A stretch of 64,000 bases of DNA from Sphagnum compactum (taxonomy: Eukaryota > Bryophyta > Sphagnopsida > Sphagnales), in the NCBI GenBank assembly GCA_965153455.1, contig OZ234495.1:17232875-17296874 (forward strand), written 5' to 3'. The notes under the pieces were generated by a model. That model saw nothing but the letters and a program-made list of their open reading frames with translations, ran no database searches and was not told the origin of the DNA. Below are positions 21,295 through 33,540 of the stretch, one piece after another. Position 1 is the first letter of the stretch. The number at the start of each line of letters is the position of its first letter. Both the position numbers and the translations under genes were made by a program.

Positions 21295-23120
21295 TTAGAA
21301 ACATGGAACATAGGGTGAACCACAAGGTTGTTGGCAAGAACAAGGTGTAAACATATGGGTGTGATTTACACATGACCTTGTAAGGTCCTGCATATTTTGG
21401 TATGAACCAGTTCATTAACATCATAGGCATTTTTAAATCCCAAATGTTCAACCACACCATTGCCAACTTTTAAATTCAATATGCTTACGTGACTTGTTGG
21501 TTTATTTTTCATAACTAGTTTTCACCTTTTCCAAGAGCTTTATGGCCCATGACTTTCTTTCCTCACCTTCCTTGGTCATTTGCTTTTCATTTATGTCGCC
21601 TTCACAATAAATCCCTTTGACCTTAGGAATGGTTAAATCCATGGGTTGTCTTGGTTCAACCCACAAGGCCAATTCAAAGGGACTTGTTCTTGTCGCTAAA
21701 TGTTTCATTGAATTGTAACAATTTTTTGTTAAATTTAAGTGGTCACCTTAATCTCTATGGCCACGAGCCACATAATTTCAAAGATACTGATTTAATATCC
21801 CATTGACCCTTCCACTTGACCATTAGTTTCCAGATGAAGGGTAGTACTAAACTTCAACTTGGTTCCCACCTTCATCAAAAGGGTCCAAAATTTTGATTTG
21901 AATTTCACATTTTAATCAATCACTATGATTTCAAACATGCCATTATGTTTTACCCACATATTAAAGAACATCTTTGTTATTTATGATGTTGTGGCATTTG
22001 TCTAAGTTAGCCAAAACTCGGTCAACTCAAAAAATCTATTAACTACCACCAAGATTACATCTTTTTCTTGCCATAATGTGAGGCATGTCATGAATTCCAT
22101 TGATATACTTTCAAAAAAGCTTGTCGGAATTGGAAAGGGCCTACATAACTCAAAACATTTCTTGTGCGTTGACTTAATGTTTGACATTTCACACATGTGC
22201 GAACATAGTCTTCCATGTCTTCATGTTGGGTCAATAAAAACTCTTACTCAATGTGGCCCTTGTGGTCTTTCATCCAAGGTGCCTTGCCATGGGCGCATCA
22301 TGCATTTCTTGCATGATTTTGATGCACAACTTGCCTTATGGCACATGAAGGTGGGATTATTTCCATTTAAATAGCCCATCCAAAAAAAATGATTCTTTTC
22401 ATTTTCCTTTTTGTTGCATAATTTGATGAAATATACTTGGGCAAGGTAGTCTCCCACATACCACTTTCTTAACTTCTTCTCCAAGTCACTTTTTCCTACA
22501 AACATGGCTTGAAAGGCTTGAATATTTCCCCCAAAACATTTTGCTTTAATATTCTTGCTTTCAACTTAACACATCAAGCACAACATTTTCTTGCCCAATT
22601 TCTGGATTAACTTTATGTCCATAAGAGCTAAGGTATCATGCTAACACAACTACTTAGCAATAGCCCTTGGTTGCATTTCAAAATATCTTAAAGACACATT
22701 GTTCATGAAGACTTTAATGTTTTGTGAATGGAAATAATGTTGCCAAGTTTTCAAATAGCTCACTATCACAAACAATTTTTTTCTATGAATTGACCATGTT
22801 AATTTGGCCCCCGATAATTTCTTGCTTTCAAAAACATTAGGGTGACCTTCTTACATTAACACACCTCCAATTGCAAATCCTCTCACATCAATGTGTACTT
22901 CAAAGGGTTTGGAAAAATCCAAAAACCCTAGCACTAGATTAAAAGCTAATTACTTTCCTTTTAATAAATCGAACACCATTTTTTGTTCGTCTTTCCATTC
23001 AAAAAGGCCATTCTTTTTTAAGGATGTATATGACTAGTTTGGTCAAGGCTGAAAAGTCCTTTATAACTTCCTATAGGAATTGGCTAACCCCAAGAAAGAA
23101 CTTGCCCTCTTAGTTGTTCC
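21295..23120 (-). mobile_element. Degenerate Ty3-gypsy retrotransposon (RT connection, RNase H, integrase)
   Basis: Domains read in order on the minus strand, across several frameshifts and stops. 23110-22950: end of reverse transcriptase (SFLGLANSYRKL ... FEWKDEQKMVF). 22945-22800: RNase H start (FLDFSKPFEVHIDVRGFAIG, continuing GVLM). 22790-22630: RNase H tail. 22330-22150: integrase zinc-binding H2C2 region. 22140-22005: integrase core start (PFPIPTSFFESISMEFM, then DVILVVVNRF). 21705-21505: late integrase (SPFELALWVEPRQPMDL). 21440-21300: integrase C-terminal segment (WFIPKYAGPYKV). Gag, protease and the first RT motifs would lie above 23120 and are not readable. The element is coding-dead. 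Confidence 0.88.
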
Positions 23121-25989
23121 ATCTTCATTACACATAACTAAACAAAAAAATAATAATTGTGTAATATTAATTTGTTCTACTAATGCACACATTTCAAAGT
23201 AGAGATTATGTAATATTAATTATGTACAAATAATGAAATGCAATAATTTCCTTAATATGCAAGGCCAAACCTATACATTTTTTGTAAAGTTGTGTTTATT
23301 TACGTAGAGAACTTGAACATGTTTAAAATGATGTAGCACAGCTGATTCATATTTTAATTCAATTTTGAAAAGAAATCAATTGCTTAGTTAAATTCTAATG
23401 ACAATTCCAACAAAACTCAAAATCTTTGGTCCAAATACCTTAGAACCTTACCTATAACTTGAACTTAAACTTGTTTAATTCCCAGAACCTACTAACAATA
23501 GTCTAAACCTTATGAAACCATCTCGGTGCATTGTTATTTACTAAGGCTTTCTAATGATACCAAGAGCTCAATGCTTTGCAAATGTGGTTAGCAAGATATC
23601 GACAAAACAAACAAACAATCTTCCTTAATATAGAGATTAATATGGCATGTGTTGTTAGCGCAAGTGTGAATAGGACTCAATTATGCTTGATGATAGAACC
23701 CAATTGTATTATTTTTTAAAAAATATTTAATTTAATCTTCAACAATGAAAATTATTCAAATTCAATATCTCTTCCCACCTTAGGTCTAAAATTTATGAAA
23801 TCGCATTCAAGAATACCAAGAGCTCGCCCAAATTTCCCTAAAAATTTTTAGTTTTGATTTTTCCTTGACAAATTTGTTAAATAGTCAATACCTCTTGCAT
23901 TGTAAGCCTAAAACATTGCAAAATCACCTTGGTGCACCCGTGCTCATCAAAGCCTTTTCAACCATTCCCTTGCTGTTTACAGATGGCAAATGGTATCCGA
24001 TAAGTTGAAAAATGCTAGTTGAGAGTTGAATACGTGATATAACTCAAGTATTAAATGTCCAATGAGGAAGAGACACATCAGAGCCGCACAACACAAAATG
24101 GTAGCCAACAATGCAGGCTGAAATGTGTGTCATAGAAAGCCCTGGTTGCTTCCAGGTATGGCAACTCATCTTCCCATCTTCTTTCCATCTGCTTCATGTA
24201 AAACATCTACTTATGACATTATCCTTTGCACAGTTCATCCATGCAAAGCCTCAAAATGCACCATTAATGATCAGACTTGGACTTTAGCAGGTGTCAAAAA
24301 TGGATGATTTGTGATGATTTGTGATGAATTTTACTCAATTTTGTGATGATCAACTTGTGTATGATTTTTTTTGATTTTGTGATGATCAATCTGTGTATGC
24401 TTTTTTTTTTTTTTCGATTTTGTGATATTGTCTAACTGGTGAGTGACCATCCATAAGAAGGTTTAGCCAAATTTAGCTATTAACCATAATTGAAAGTAAG
24501 CAAAAAATTTAGGCTTCATTCTACATTTTGTGCAAGTTATTGGAATTTGTAAGTTACTGGAATTTGTAGAGATTTTTTTTTCTTTTTTTTCTTTTTTTGA
24601 AAATCTGGAAAATTGAAAACCCCCCTCAAAACCTACTTTTTTTCCTTCTTTTTTTTTTGGCATTTTCTGTTTTTCATTTTGGAAGAAAAAATCATTTAAA
24701 ACAAAAAACAATCGCTGCAAGTTGTGATCTGTTTACTGACACTGGGTAGGTAGGTGAACATGGATCCTTATTCCGAGATTCAGTGATTAGGGTCTAGAAT
24801 TAGGATCAATTAAACTAAGGTGTAAGGCACTCCAAGCTTTATGTTTCTTTGTATTTGAAAGCACCTTCCCACATGGAACAAACTTTAGGACCCCAAAAAA
24901 AAAAGTTGCTCCTCAATTTCCTTTTTTCTTCCTTTGTCTTTTGTTGGCTTACCCATAGGGAAGAGGTTATGCATCTGTGCAGGATTTGGGGATAAAATTT
25001 TGGCTTGAGGTTATGCATCTGTGCAAGATTTGAGCATAAAATTTTGGCTCGCTCATCGATCAGTGGGAAGATCACAATTCGTGTTAGAATGTTACATTCG
25101 AATGAATGGAATTTTTCACATTTTGTTTCACTTAGTTTGTAATAAAGTTGGGCAAGTCTACAACAACGATGCTATTTTGAAGGCCCTTTTCATCTGTGTA
25201 TTTTGACATGCATTGTTTAGGTACCATTGTGAAACCTATTTCTCAACGTGAAAGCTACAATCATACATGCTACAAAGAGACTTGAAAGCACTTGGTGCAA
25301 AGATCATGGGGTTTTCTTGTTCAAAGTGTCCAAGTGTTACTGACAAGCAAGTTGATGGTGGACACATGAATCGAAGGTGGTGAGTCATTTTAAAAAGCTC
25401 ATTCTGAGACAAACATCACAACACTACTAGTATTGCACATTTACAAGAAGATATTTGTGATTCCAAAAATCATTGTTGTTCTTTCTTTTGCCTTGGGACT
25501 AAATTAGTAGAAGCAATTTATCTTTGTTCATGATTAAGGCTTGATCTCCTAAACAAGCCTTTGGGTGAGCTTTTATTTTTATTTTATTAAATAATAATAT
25601 TTTTTAAAATAAATTTATTCCCAGTTTTTTTCTTCTAGAGTGTCACTTACTAGCATCCCAAGAAGGATTTAGCAAATAATATTTCTTTTTATGTGATTTT
25701 TTTTTCAAAAAAAAAGAAATATAAAGTATAAAAGATTTTAATAATTTTTTATTTGCAACATCTTGAAATTTCACCCCAAAAAAAGGGGCTGATTTGGACC
25801 CACCTTGCTTACAAGAATTTGTCAACAATGACATCTCTTGAACCTCCTTACAATAAACCTCCCAAATTATTGTCAAAATTGTCAGATCCTCTTCTTAAAA
25901 CCTTGGTTTTAAAAAAAACCTCCAATTATTGTCAACAAAGACAACAAGGCTTCTCAAATCCCCTTACCTCCTAAAAACAACCTCCAAAA
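23121..25989. other. Intergenic, no gene seen
   Basis: AT-rich. The stretch 24060-24310 is of higher complexity and holds a 60-codon open frame (24125-24307) without a recognisable domain. TAGCCAAATTTAGCTA at 24464-24479 is a copy of the recurrent palindrome described under the gene-border repeat. Poly-T/poly-A stretches occur at 24405-24415 and 24570-24660. CTTACAA/CAAC-rich wording at 25800-26000 is repeated irregularly. Confidence 0.4.
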
Positions 25990-26720
25990 CTTTGTCAATA
26001 AATAACTATCAAGGTGTGAGCTCTAGTGTCTTTTTTTTTTTTTTTTTTTTAGTAATTTCTGTTGTAGCACAACTTGCCATTTATCCACAACAATGTAGCC
26101 AAATTTGGCTACAAACAAAGTATGAAAGTAGAATGGTTTAAGGATCTTTCTTCTTCTTCTTCTTTTTGGGGCTACCTGTTGAAACTTGAGATAGAATCTT
26201 GGTGATCTAAGGCAAATCAAATAAAAAATGTTTAAATTTGGCGACCAGAAACCCTAAAAAGATTTACTTTGTTCCATTTTTCCCAAAAAAAGGTTTTGAT
26301 TGAGCTCTTCTTCTTCAGAGTGGTATGGTATTTTTTTTTTCCCTCAATTTTTTTATGTTGCTCAAGTGGTGATCATCCATAAATATCGTCACTTGAGTAA
26401 CATATTGATGTGGCGATATCATCAATAATATGATATAATTGCTGAAGTGGCCAATATCAAATTTGGCGATTTAAAAATCTTCTTCTTTTGAACCCTTTTC
26501 TTGTGTTGTAGGCAAATTGTGGCGAATCTATGAGGCATAATAATTTTATTTATTAGTTTTTTTTGGCGTATGACTCTTCAAAAAAAAGGGAATTTTTGTG
26601 ACAGAATATTCCGATTCCCCCAAAAACAAATTCACGAGATATCGAAAATTCGCCACACAAAAACCCAAAAAGCCAACCCAAAAAACACACCCCAAAAAAA
26701 AAAAAAAAAAAAAACCCCTC
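25990..26720 (+). repeat. Gene-border repeat family B, copy 2
   Basis: Contains the perfect 16-base palindrome TAGCCAAATTTGGCTA (26096-26111), AAGTGGTGATCATCCATAAA (26363-26382), GACAGAATATTCC (26600-26612), CCCCCAAAAACAAATT and ATTCGCCACA. These match wording at 13.44-13.76 kb and partly at 33.8-34.1 kb. It lies about 0.3 kb upstream of the promoter of the five-span membrane protein gene. Homopolymers at 26029-26050 and 26692-26714 produce spurious open frames. Confidence 0.5.
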
Positions 26721-27018
26721 CCCCACAAATTGAAGAGTATTTTGGAAGAGCAAAAATATTAGTAAAAAACCTAGCTAGGGTTTGAAGAGCAAAACTCTGG
26801 TAATAATGTTGCGCAAAGTCTGGGATTATCATGGGTGCGCGAGATGGAGAAGACGACCGAGAGAACGCCACGTGTAAGAAATCGGACGGCACCCGGTCCA
26901 CAAGACGAGGGTGGTGGGGTTTTCCCCTTTTACGGCGGCGGACTTTCCATGATTAAATGGCGCACTACTACCACCTACACTCAAAATAAAATAAAATAAA
27001 ATAAAATAAATAAAAAGT

Positions 27019-27042
27019 TGACGTCGTGGTGGTAGTATAAAT
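27019..27042 (+). promoter_or_regulatory. Candidate core promoter: TGACGTCG element and TATA box
   Basis: TGACGTCG at 27019-27026 is a good bZIP (TGACG-type) site. TATAAAT at 27036-27042 is a fair TATA box, placing a start of transcription near 27070. This is about 1.1 kb upstream of the first codon of the plus-strand gene, which implies a long leader, perhaps with an untranslated intron. Sequence match only. Confidence 0.45.
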
Positions 27043-27352
27043 CTTTTGTTGTGTTGGTGTGAAATTTGTAGAACAAAGTTCACAACCCAAAAAAGTTAAT
27101 TAATTAAAAAAAATTTAAAAATCGTCGATCTGAGTCTTCCACCTCTGATTCAATACTCTTCCTCTTGTACATACATCATTTGTGGAAGCCAAAAAAAAAA
27201 ATTTAAGCAAAATTTCGCTGTGTAGAGCTTTTGGTAGTGTCAAGCATTTTGGGTTCCGTTTTTCTCGAGCTTCAAAGTTGGTTTGCTAATTTTATTTCTT
27301 TTTTTTCGTTTTTCCGTTTTTGGGTGTTGTCGAAGAATGTGGAAGATCTGAC

Positions 27353-27357
<5 letters not shown>

Positions 27358-27388
<31 letters not shown>

Positions 27389-27460
27389 AAGGTGGAAATC
27401 TTTTGTTTCCTTTTCATCGAGCATTTTGATGACATTTTGAGAGAGAGAGAGAGAGAGAGA
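27358..27460 (+). repeat. Two GA microsatellites in the 5' leader region
   Basis: (GA)n at 27358-27386 and 27439-27460, separated by sequence ending TTTTGATGACATTTTGA. Near-copies of the intervening wording (GTGGAAAT-TTTTG, then TCATCGA) recur to about 27620, suggesting local duplication. They lie between the candidate TATA box and the start codon. Confidence 0.6.
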
Positions 27461-28015
27461 CACAAAGAGAGGAGACAAAGGTGGAAATGTTTTGCTTCGT
27501 TACTTTTTCATCGATCATTTTGACCACATTTTGACTACATTTTGACAGTTATAATAGAGGAAACGAAGGTGTAAATGTTTTGTTTCATTTTATCTCATCG
27601 AGTATTTTGAAGACATTTTTCTGTTTCGTACCAAAGTAGTTGCAAATTTTCCTCCTCCGTTCTGATCGCTCTTTATCGTACTTTCGCTTCCTCTTTATCT
27701 GACAGTCACTTGGTGATCTCCAGATTTCCAAGGTTTTTTTTTTCTGTTTTCTCTTTTTTTAAATAATTTCCTGGGAGTCTTTTTCAAATGGGTTTCTCGA
27801 GAAACTAAAAGTTTTTGCAAGCGTTCTTCGTTCTTGGATTTCTCTGGAACGCACTCCACTTCGATTTTGTCCAAGTGCGTCTTCTTCTTCTTCTTCTCTT
27901 TCTGTGGGATTTTTTGAAAATTTTGCGGAGTATTTTTTCTTCTGTGAGTGGGTTTTTTTTCTCCCCCGGTAGACATCGAGTTTTGTACAGAAATCCAAGT
28001 TTTGGAGCAAGGGTG

Positions 28016-28039
28016 ATGGAATGGCAGCTTCTTGAGTGA
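28016..28039 (+). promoter_or_regulatory. Possible upstream open reading frame, 7 codons
   Basis: ATG at 28016 opens a seven-residue frame (MEWQLLE) ending in TGA, about 155 bases before the main start at 28195. It would be translated only if this stretch is in the mature leader, which the sequence alone does not prove. Confidence 0.25.
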
Positions 28040-28194
28040 AGGAAAATATTCGAGTCACAGGGGAAGGAGCAATCTGATACAAGCTCCCATCAGCTTTCGG
28101 GGGGAGCTGCAGCAGGGGTGCTACGTTTTGTCAGCACTTTGCAAGGCACTTGCTGGCTACAGGAGAGTGGACTCAACAGCCAGTGGAGGGCACA

Positions 28195-31100
28195 ATGGGT
28201 GATGCTGAAATCTCTGAAAGAAGAGAACCGATCTATGTCTGGAAGTTCCTGGCATTGGTGGTGATCAGTTGCTTATCTTTCCACACAAATCCAGTTCATG
28301 GTCATGGATCAAGATCGACACAGTTTCTTCTTCTTCGCAGCTCGAAGTTAGAATTCTTCATGCCCTCAGCATTCTCTGGGCATCACCAAATTGCTGCAGG
28401 AAGCATCAAGCAATTGGGTAAGGTGCAAATTTGTCCCTGACTGACTGGCAGCAGTGGAAATCTTGCAGAAATCTTCACAGCCTAAGGGCCTCTGTCCGTT
28501 AGGCTGCTGTGATCACAATTACACACAGTGTGCTGTGAGCACAGTAACCTAATGGAGAGCCATGGACATAGGACCTCGTTTCTTGTTGCAGGAATCGTCG
28601 CTTTTCATCGGAGAGCTGCAAATGCGTTGAAAATATGTAATTAGTCATGTTAGGAACTCTTGGAACACATGTTCTCACTTTTAAAAAGGGACAGATGTCC
28701 ATGTATTGGTGAGTCACAGTTTGAATCACATCTGCCCTACAATTGGTCAATGCTTAACCAGTAGAGTTGTGACATGACTGTGAGCACAACTGATTGTAAA
28801 GACATAATGGAAAGCTGCTGTGATCACAGCAGCCTAATGGAAAGATGTCTAATGCATTCAATTTTGCCACTTGGAAAGGAAAAGTTGCTTTCTCTTTGAT
28901 AACCAAACATGGTCCCTTTTTTATTTTTGTCAATTTTGCAGAGCCTCATGGAAGAATGGTGTTGCAGCAAACTAAAAGTACCTCAAGCAACTCTGGGGGA
29001 TCAGCAGAGGACTTCTTCTTCAGACCTTTGGCACCCAGGGACAACCGAATTGATCCCCTCAATGACTTCCACAAGTATCAAGCTGGGTATGATCTGCAAA
29101 ACAAGCATTACTGGGCGGTGTGTGCTCCCTCTCTTTCTCTGGATCATGAATCTGGTTCCAGTAATGATGTGACCAGTCATCCTTGTTGCATTATCCTACC
29201 CATTCAAATGTCTTGCTCATGGGTACAAGAGATTGTATTGTGAATGAAGAGGCCAGAGTTTAGGGTTTAGGGTCTTAGCTCACACACAATTTATTTATGT
29301 TGTTCATTGGGTGCTTTTGAATTGGTGGATCTTTTGCAGTCAGTGATCTTCACAGGAGTTTATGGATATGGATTGGCAGTGTTGTGGCTTGCAACAGGCC
29401 TTGTACTATCACTGGTGGTGTGCTGCCACTGCATGTGCAGCAGCCAGCCACACTTTAAGCAGCCTCGTCCTCCTTCATACTACTGGATGCCACGTATCAT
29501 TGTGTTCATTCTCTCATTGATTGCCATGTGAGTTTTGCGGTTCCACCAAGGTTTGTGGTGTCTGTTTTGCTACTCTTGCAATTTGTGCACAGTTTTCATG
29601 GCCCTTTTTTTTCCTTTGCAATATTTTCCCAATGGTTTTGTTGTTGGTTATGTCAAAGCATGTGTTGGAATGGCTATCAGAAATTTATTTTTATGTGCAT
29701 GTGTTTGCTTACAGAGGGAGTGCTGCAGTGCTGTTCTTGGCCAGCAGAGAATTTAACACACAGGCCTACAATGTAGAGGATGTTATTGTGGCAGCTGCAG
29801 ATAATGCAACAGCCTCAATCCACACTGTCTCAGCAACTTTCTCAGGCGTACAATCAGCCCTGCAGACCAATTTCTCCAATTTTGTGGCAACTTTGAACTC
29901 TACAGCAACTGACCTTGACAATCAGGCATCATTTGTGCAGTCAAAATTGGTGGTCAACAAGAAGAGCTACAAGGAAGTTATCCATATCATGTATGTGAGG
30001 AGATGCCACACTTTTCCATCAAGTTCAGATGAAGATTGCAGACATTTGGGTACATGGGTTTTATGTGATTTGGTTTAGGGTTTTGCATAAATGTGTTGTC
30101 AGGGGTTTTCCTTCCTCTCTACAACAATTGATTGGGGTTTTTCTCTCTGTGAAACTGTTACAGAGAGCTTGTGTTGATTGTCATTGTCTCGGTGAACTTG
30201 GGTCTCATTGTCGGTGGATTTGGTACGCTCCTTTTTCCTTCACATAATCGTGAATTATCTAAGAATTGGGTCACAAGATATGGGAGTGTAATTGTTATGG
30301 GTGGCAGAATTCCATTGGATACAAGGAGAGCAAGCCAACCTAAGTTAAAGTTCTGACTTTTTTTTGACTGTCAATTTGCAGCTTCAACATTTTTCCGCTG
30401 GAGAAGATTTTTCTATTTGTAAGTGGTGAATATTTACATTGAGCAAATTCTGAATTTTATACCTGAAAGTCAGTCTTGAAATGTCTGTGCGGTATATGAT
30501 ACTGATTTAACTGCTTCTGGTCTTCTCTAAAATAACAAGATGCATGAGCTCTCTGAAGCACTGGAGTTTGAAGGAAATTCCATTTTTGTAAGTAGGAAAT
30601 GAGAGTTCATGTATTGGTTTTGCTTGACCCTATTTTTCAAAATACCAAAGAGACTTAAAAGAATGGGTGGTGGTATTGGGTATTTTAAACAGGGTCATTG
30701 TCATTGCTTGGATTATGACAACATTGACTTGGGCTATGTTTGGGCTTTTCCTTACCATTGACAAGTGAGCGTGCTAATTCTTCTCGTCCTTTCTTGGTTT
30801 GCTTCAAGATTCAGAGGTTTTTGTTAGAGAAATGTTGGACCCAATTATTTTCCTTTTCTGGTCACATTGAAACTGGCATATTTAGAACCAGAAGAGAAAG
30901 GAAGCTCTAGTTTGCAACAGTGTTTGTGGGCTAAAAAAGGGGGAGATTTGGCATGACTTCTGATTTGGGCTGTATCTTTTTGTGTGGTTTTTGAACAGCG
31001 TGGCATCAGACACTTGCTTAGCTGTGCAACAATATTTAAATGATCCCCGAAATACCACTCTTGATGCATTGCTCCCTTGCACGGATTTGGCTACAATTGA

Positions 31101-32537
31101 TACTGCGTACAAGAAAACACGAGCTGGAATGGATAATCTGATTCATCAGGTAATAATTCACTCGCACCCACAAAACATTCTGATGAGCAGACAGAGTTTC
31201 AGTTTTCCTTTAGATGTTCCCAAAAAATAAAAAATAAAAAGATCAGCATCTTAGCTTGGTACTTAGCTTTGGGATGCGCATGACAGGCAAATCAGACATA
31301 TGTACAGTACACAACGGGCACTGGCATTGACTTAACTTCACTTTGTGATCCCATGGGAGGACCACCTGACTATTTGTATACTGGGTATTGTGCAAATAAT
31401 ACACTGCCAATTGGGCAAATTCCACAAGTAAGTGACTACTCAGCTTCTTCTTTTGCAAGTAACATAAACCAGATAGGCTTGAAATTTCTGCCCAAAAAAT
31501 AAAAAATAAAAAAATCTCTCTTCCACCACTTGCTTAGTTGACAAAATTTGTGATAAAACAAATGAAAATTGGCAAGGTTTTTGGCCTTTTTTTTATAAAT
31601 TTTTTTTGATCTAAGTTGTACCCGTCCCCCAACCTAGTAGAATTTGAAGCTGATTTCTTGACTTGCCAGTAGTTGGCAAGTAGAGGTGCTTGCTGCAGCG
31701 GATTATAACTATAGGATTCATTCTCAAGTTACTTGTGGGCGAGGAAACTTGCTGCGTCAGTTTCCCAAGTTCTAATGAACTCAGAGGAATTGGGTTCTCT
31801 TGAGATTTTGTGGATCAGGATTTAGAGTACCCATCAGTTCTACAGTTGGGATGTGTGTCAAAATGAGGCAGTGTACTAGTTTCATGTTTGAGGTATTTGA
31901 GAGTTAACATGTTTGACAAAGTAATAGCTGAATTTGTGTCATTGCAGGTGATTGGACCCTTTGTGTGTGATAACAGTAGTGTTTCGGTTTGCAATGTTGA
32001 AGGGAAGAATATAACCCAGTCACAAAATGCATCCATCTCAACTGTACTTTTAGGTGAAGACTCTTCCTTAAAGCTCTTCCTTTTCAGACTGTTTATTATG
32101 TAACAGAAAAGAGTGGGGGCAAGCTAGAGAGTTCTGTGCATTTTGTATACAGGTGCAGCACATTTTTCGGATCCTATTTTTCATATTTATATTTCCCTGA
32201 ATAATTTTTTAATTTTCTGAAATTCTTTTTTTGCTGAATGTGATGCATCACAGCTTCACAGAACATTTTGGACGTTTTCCCAACAATTACTGGTCTTCTC
32301 AACTGCTCATTTGTAACCAACACATTGTCGATTTTGGTGAAGCAGCGATGTGCACCAGCTAAAACCGCTATCCTTCATATCTGGATTTCTTTTGTTGTGT
32401 TGTCTTCAGTTATGATCCTGCTCATCATTTTCTGGGTGCTTGCAAATGTCCGAAATAGCAATCAGCAGTACTTAGCCAGCATTCTTCCTCAAGAGGAAAC
32501 GATGCGCACAAGGCCTTTCCATGTCATGCCAAAATAG
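28195..32537 (+). CDS. Plant five-span transmembrane glycoprotein-like protein (At2g25270-type family), 11 exons
   Basis: Exons: 28195-28417, 28942-29117, 29340-29527, 29715-29990, 30164-30222, 30382-30418, 30693-30764, 30999-31149, 31287-31427, 31948-32053, 32254-32537. All junctions are GT-AG with matching phases, giving 1713 nt and 570 residues. An N-terminal signal/anchor segment (about 14-33) is followed by an outer region with DPLNDFHKYQAGYD and NKHYWA, the family signature. Spans at about 134-160, 176-205, 288-310, 318-343 and 517-541. A Cys-rich inner loop (CCHCMC) follows span 1. The two large loops (206-286, 344-516) carry many N-glycosylation sequons, and the second has paired cysteines (DTCLAV ... 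LLPCTD). Known plant relatives are uncharacterised membrane proteins. The layout resembles prominin/tweety proteins (inference). Exon 6 is only 37 nt. The start is the first in-frame ATG. Confidence 0.9.
28491..28845. mobile_element. MITE-like inverted-repeat element in intron 1
   Basis: The left end 28491-28517 (starting TCTGTCCGTTAGGCTGCTG) and right end 28819-28845 are inverted copies that differ at two of 27 positions. A perfect 20-base palindrome, GCTGCTGTGATCACAGCAGC, occupies 28814-28833. A further CTGTGAGCACAG word lies at 28531-28542. The element lies wholly inside the 524-nt first intron, ending about 95 nt before exon 2. No clear target duplication, so the superfamily is not assigned. 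Confidence 0.6.
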
Positions 32538-33540
32538 GGCAAATGAGGTTTTTATATATTCGATTTAGATGTGTATTTTCTGCATAAACGGAAAATGCAT
32601 ACTGAGAGCAAGGTGATGATGATGAGCAACAGCTTTGATCAATGACCACACAGGCTACCAGAAGTGAAATTACAAAGAGGGAGATACCCATTAAATATTT
32701 CTCACACTAGAACCCTAAACCTATAGGGCCTTCAAAATGTTGATATGCCATTAATGCTGAAACACCCATTGACAGATATGAAGGTAGCTGATGAGACTCA
32801 CACTGATTGATTATGGTGGTAGGATTTCCTGTGGTTGAAATTCGCAGCATCTTTTTCGATTGGTGCATCATCAGGCTTCAGGCAGGTTACTGGCAAAGCT
32901 GCCAAAGCTTTTTGTACCACAGAAGATTTCCACAATATTGTTGGATTATTTTCAACAGGGTTTTGCTTGGTAGAACGAATGCATTGAATTGATGACTTTC
33001 TCCCCACCCAAGTGTGAAATTGAGTTTGACCAAAGCTTTGAGAATGGGGTTTTCTCGATCTGTATGAGAGATTCAGTTCGAACAAAGCTTGCCAACATGA
33101 TTTATGACTACAGGGCATGACAAAGTAGAGGTCTATTTTTATATGAGGATTTTTGAAAGATCATAATTTTGGCTTGTGTTGAAACTTGAGACTAATTATT
33201 ATAGAGTTATAATAATATCTTGAAGGATTTTGGTTTGTTTTTTAGAGTTTTTTTTTGAAGATTATAATTTTTGCATGGTGAAATATATTTTAGTTTTTAT
33301 AATTCTTCTTTTTTGCCTTCAAATACTTTTTAATGTAAATGGCAAGGCCATAGTCAGTGTGACACACCCCCTTGTTAGTAATCTGGTTGAAATTTTTTTA
33401 GTGTTTTTTTGGAGGGCAAGGATACTTGTAGTATTATTGGCCTTGCATTTTGAAAAATAAAATGCTCGCTGTGTGGGTGTTTCACTTTTTGAGATGCTTG
33501 GCCTCTTCTTCTTTTTTTCCCCTCTTTTTCCATTCAATAT
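32538..33540. other. 3' flank of the five-span protein gene
   Basis: Probably includes its 3' untranslated region. A complex stretch at 32800-33120 is open on both strands in short frames (for example 32798-33118 minus) but shows no domain. Sequence becomes T-rich after 33120. Confidence 0.4.

Noticed and set aside
26546-26901. Phe/Gly-rich minus-strand and Lys/Pro-rich plus-strand frames
   Set aside because: Produced by a 23-base homopolymer within a repeat; no consistent coding signal.
30541-30588. Exon-like sequence (frame starting MHELSEALEF) bounded by AG and GTAAGT inside intron 6 of the five-span gene
   Set aside because: Including it breaks the phase match between exon 6 (phase 2 out) and exon 7, and the direct join FFYL-VIVIAW continues a membrane span as expected for the family.
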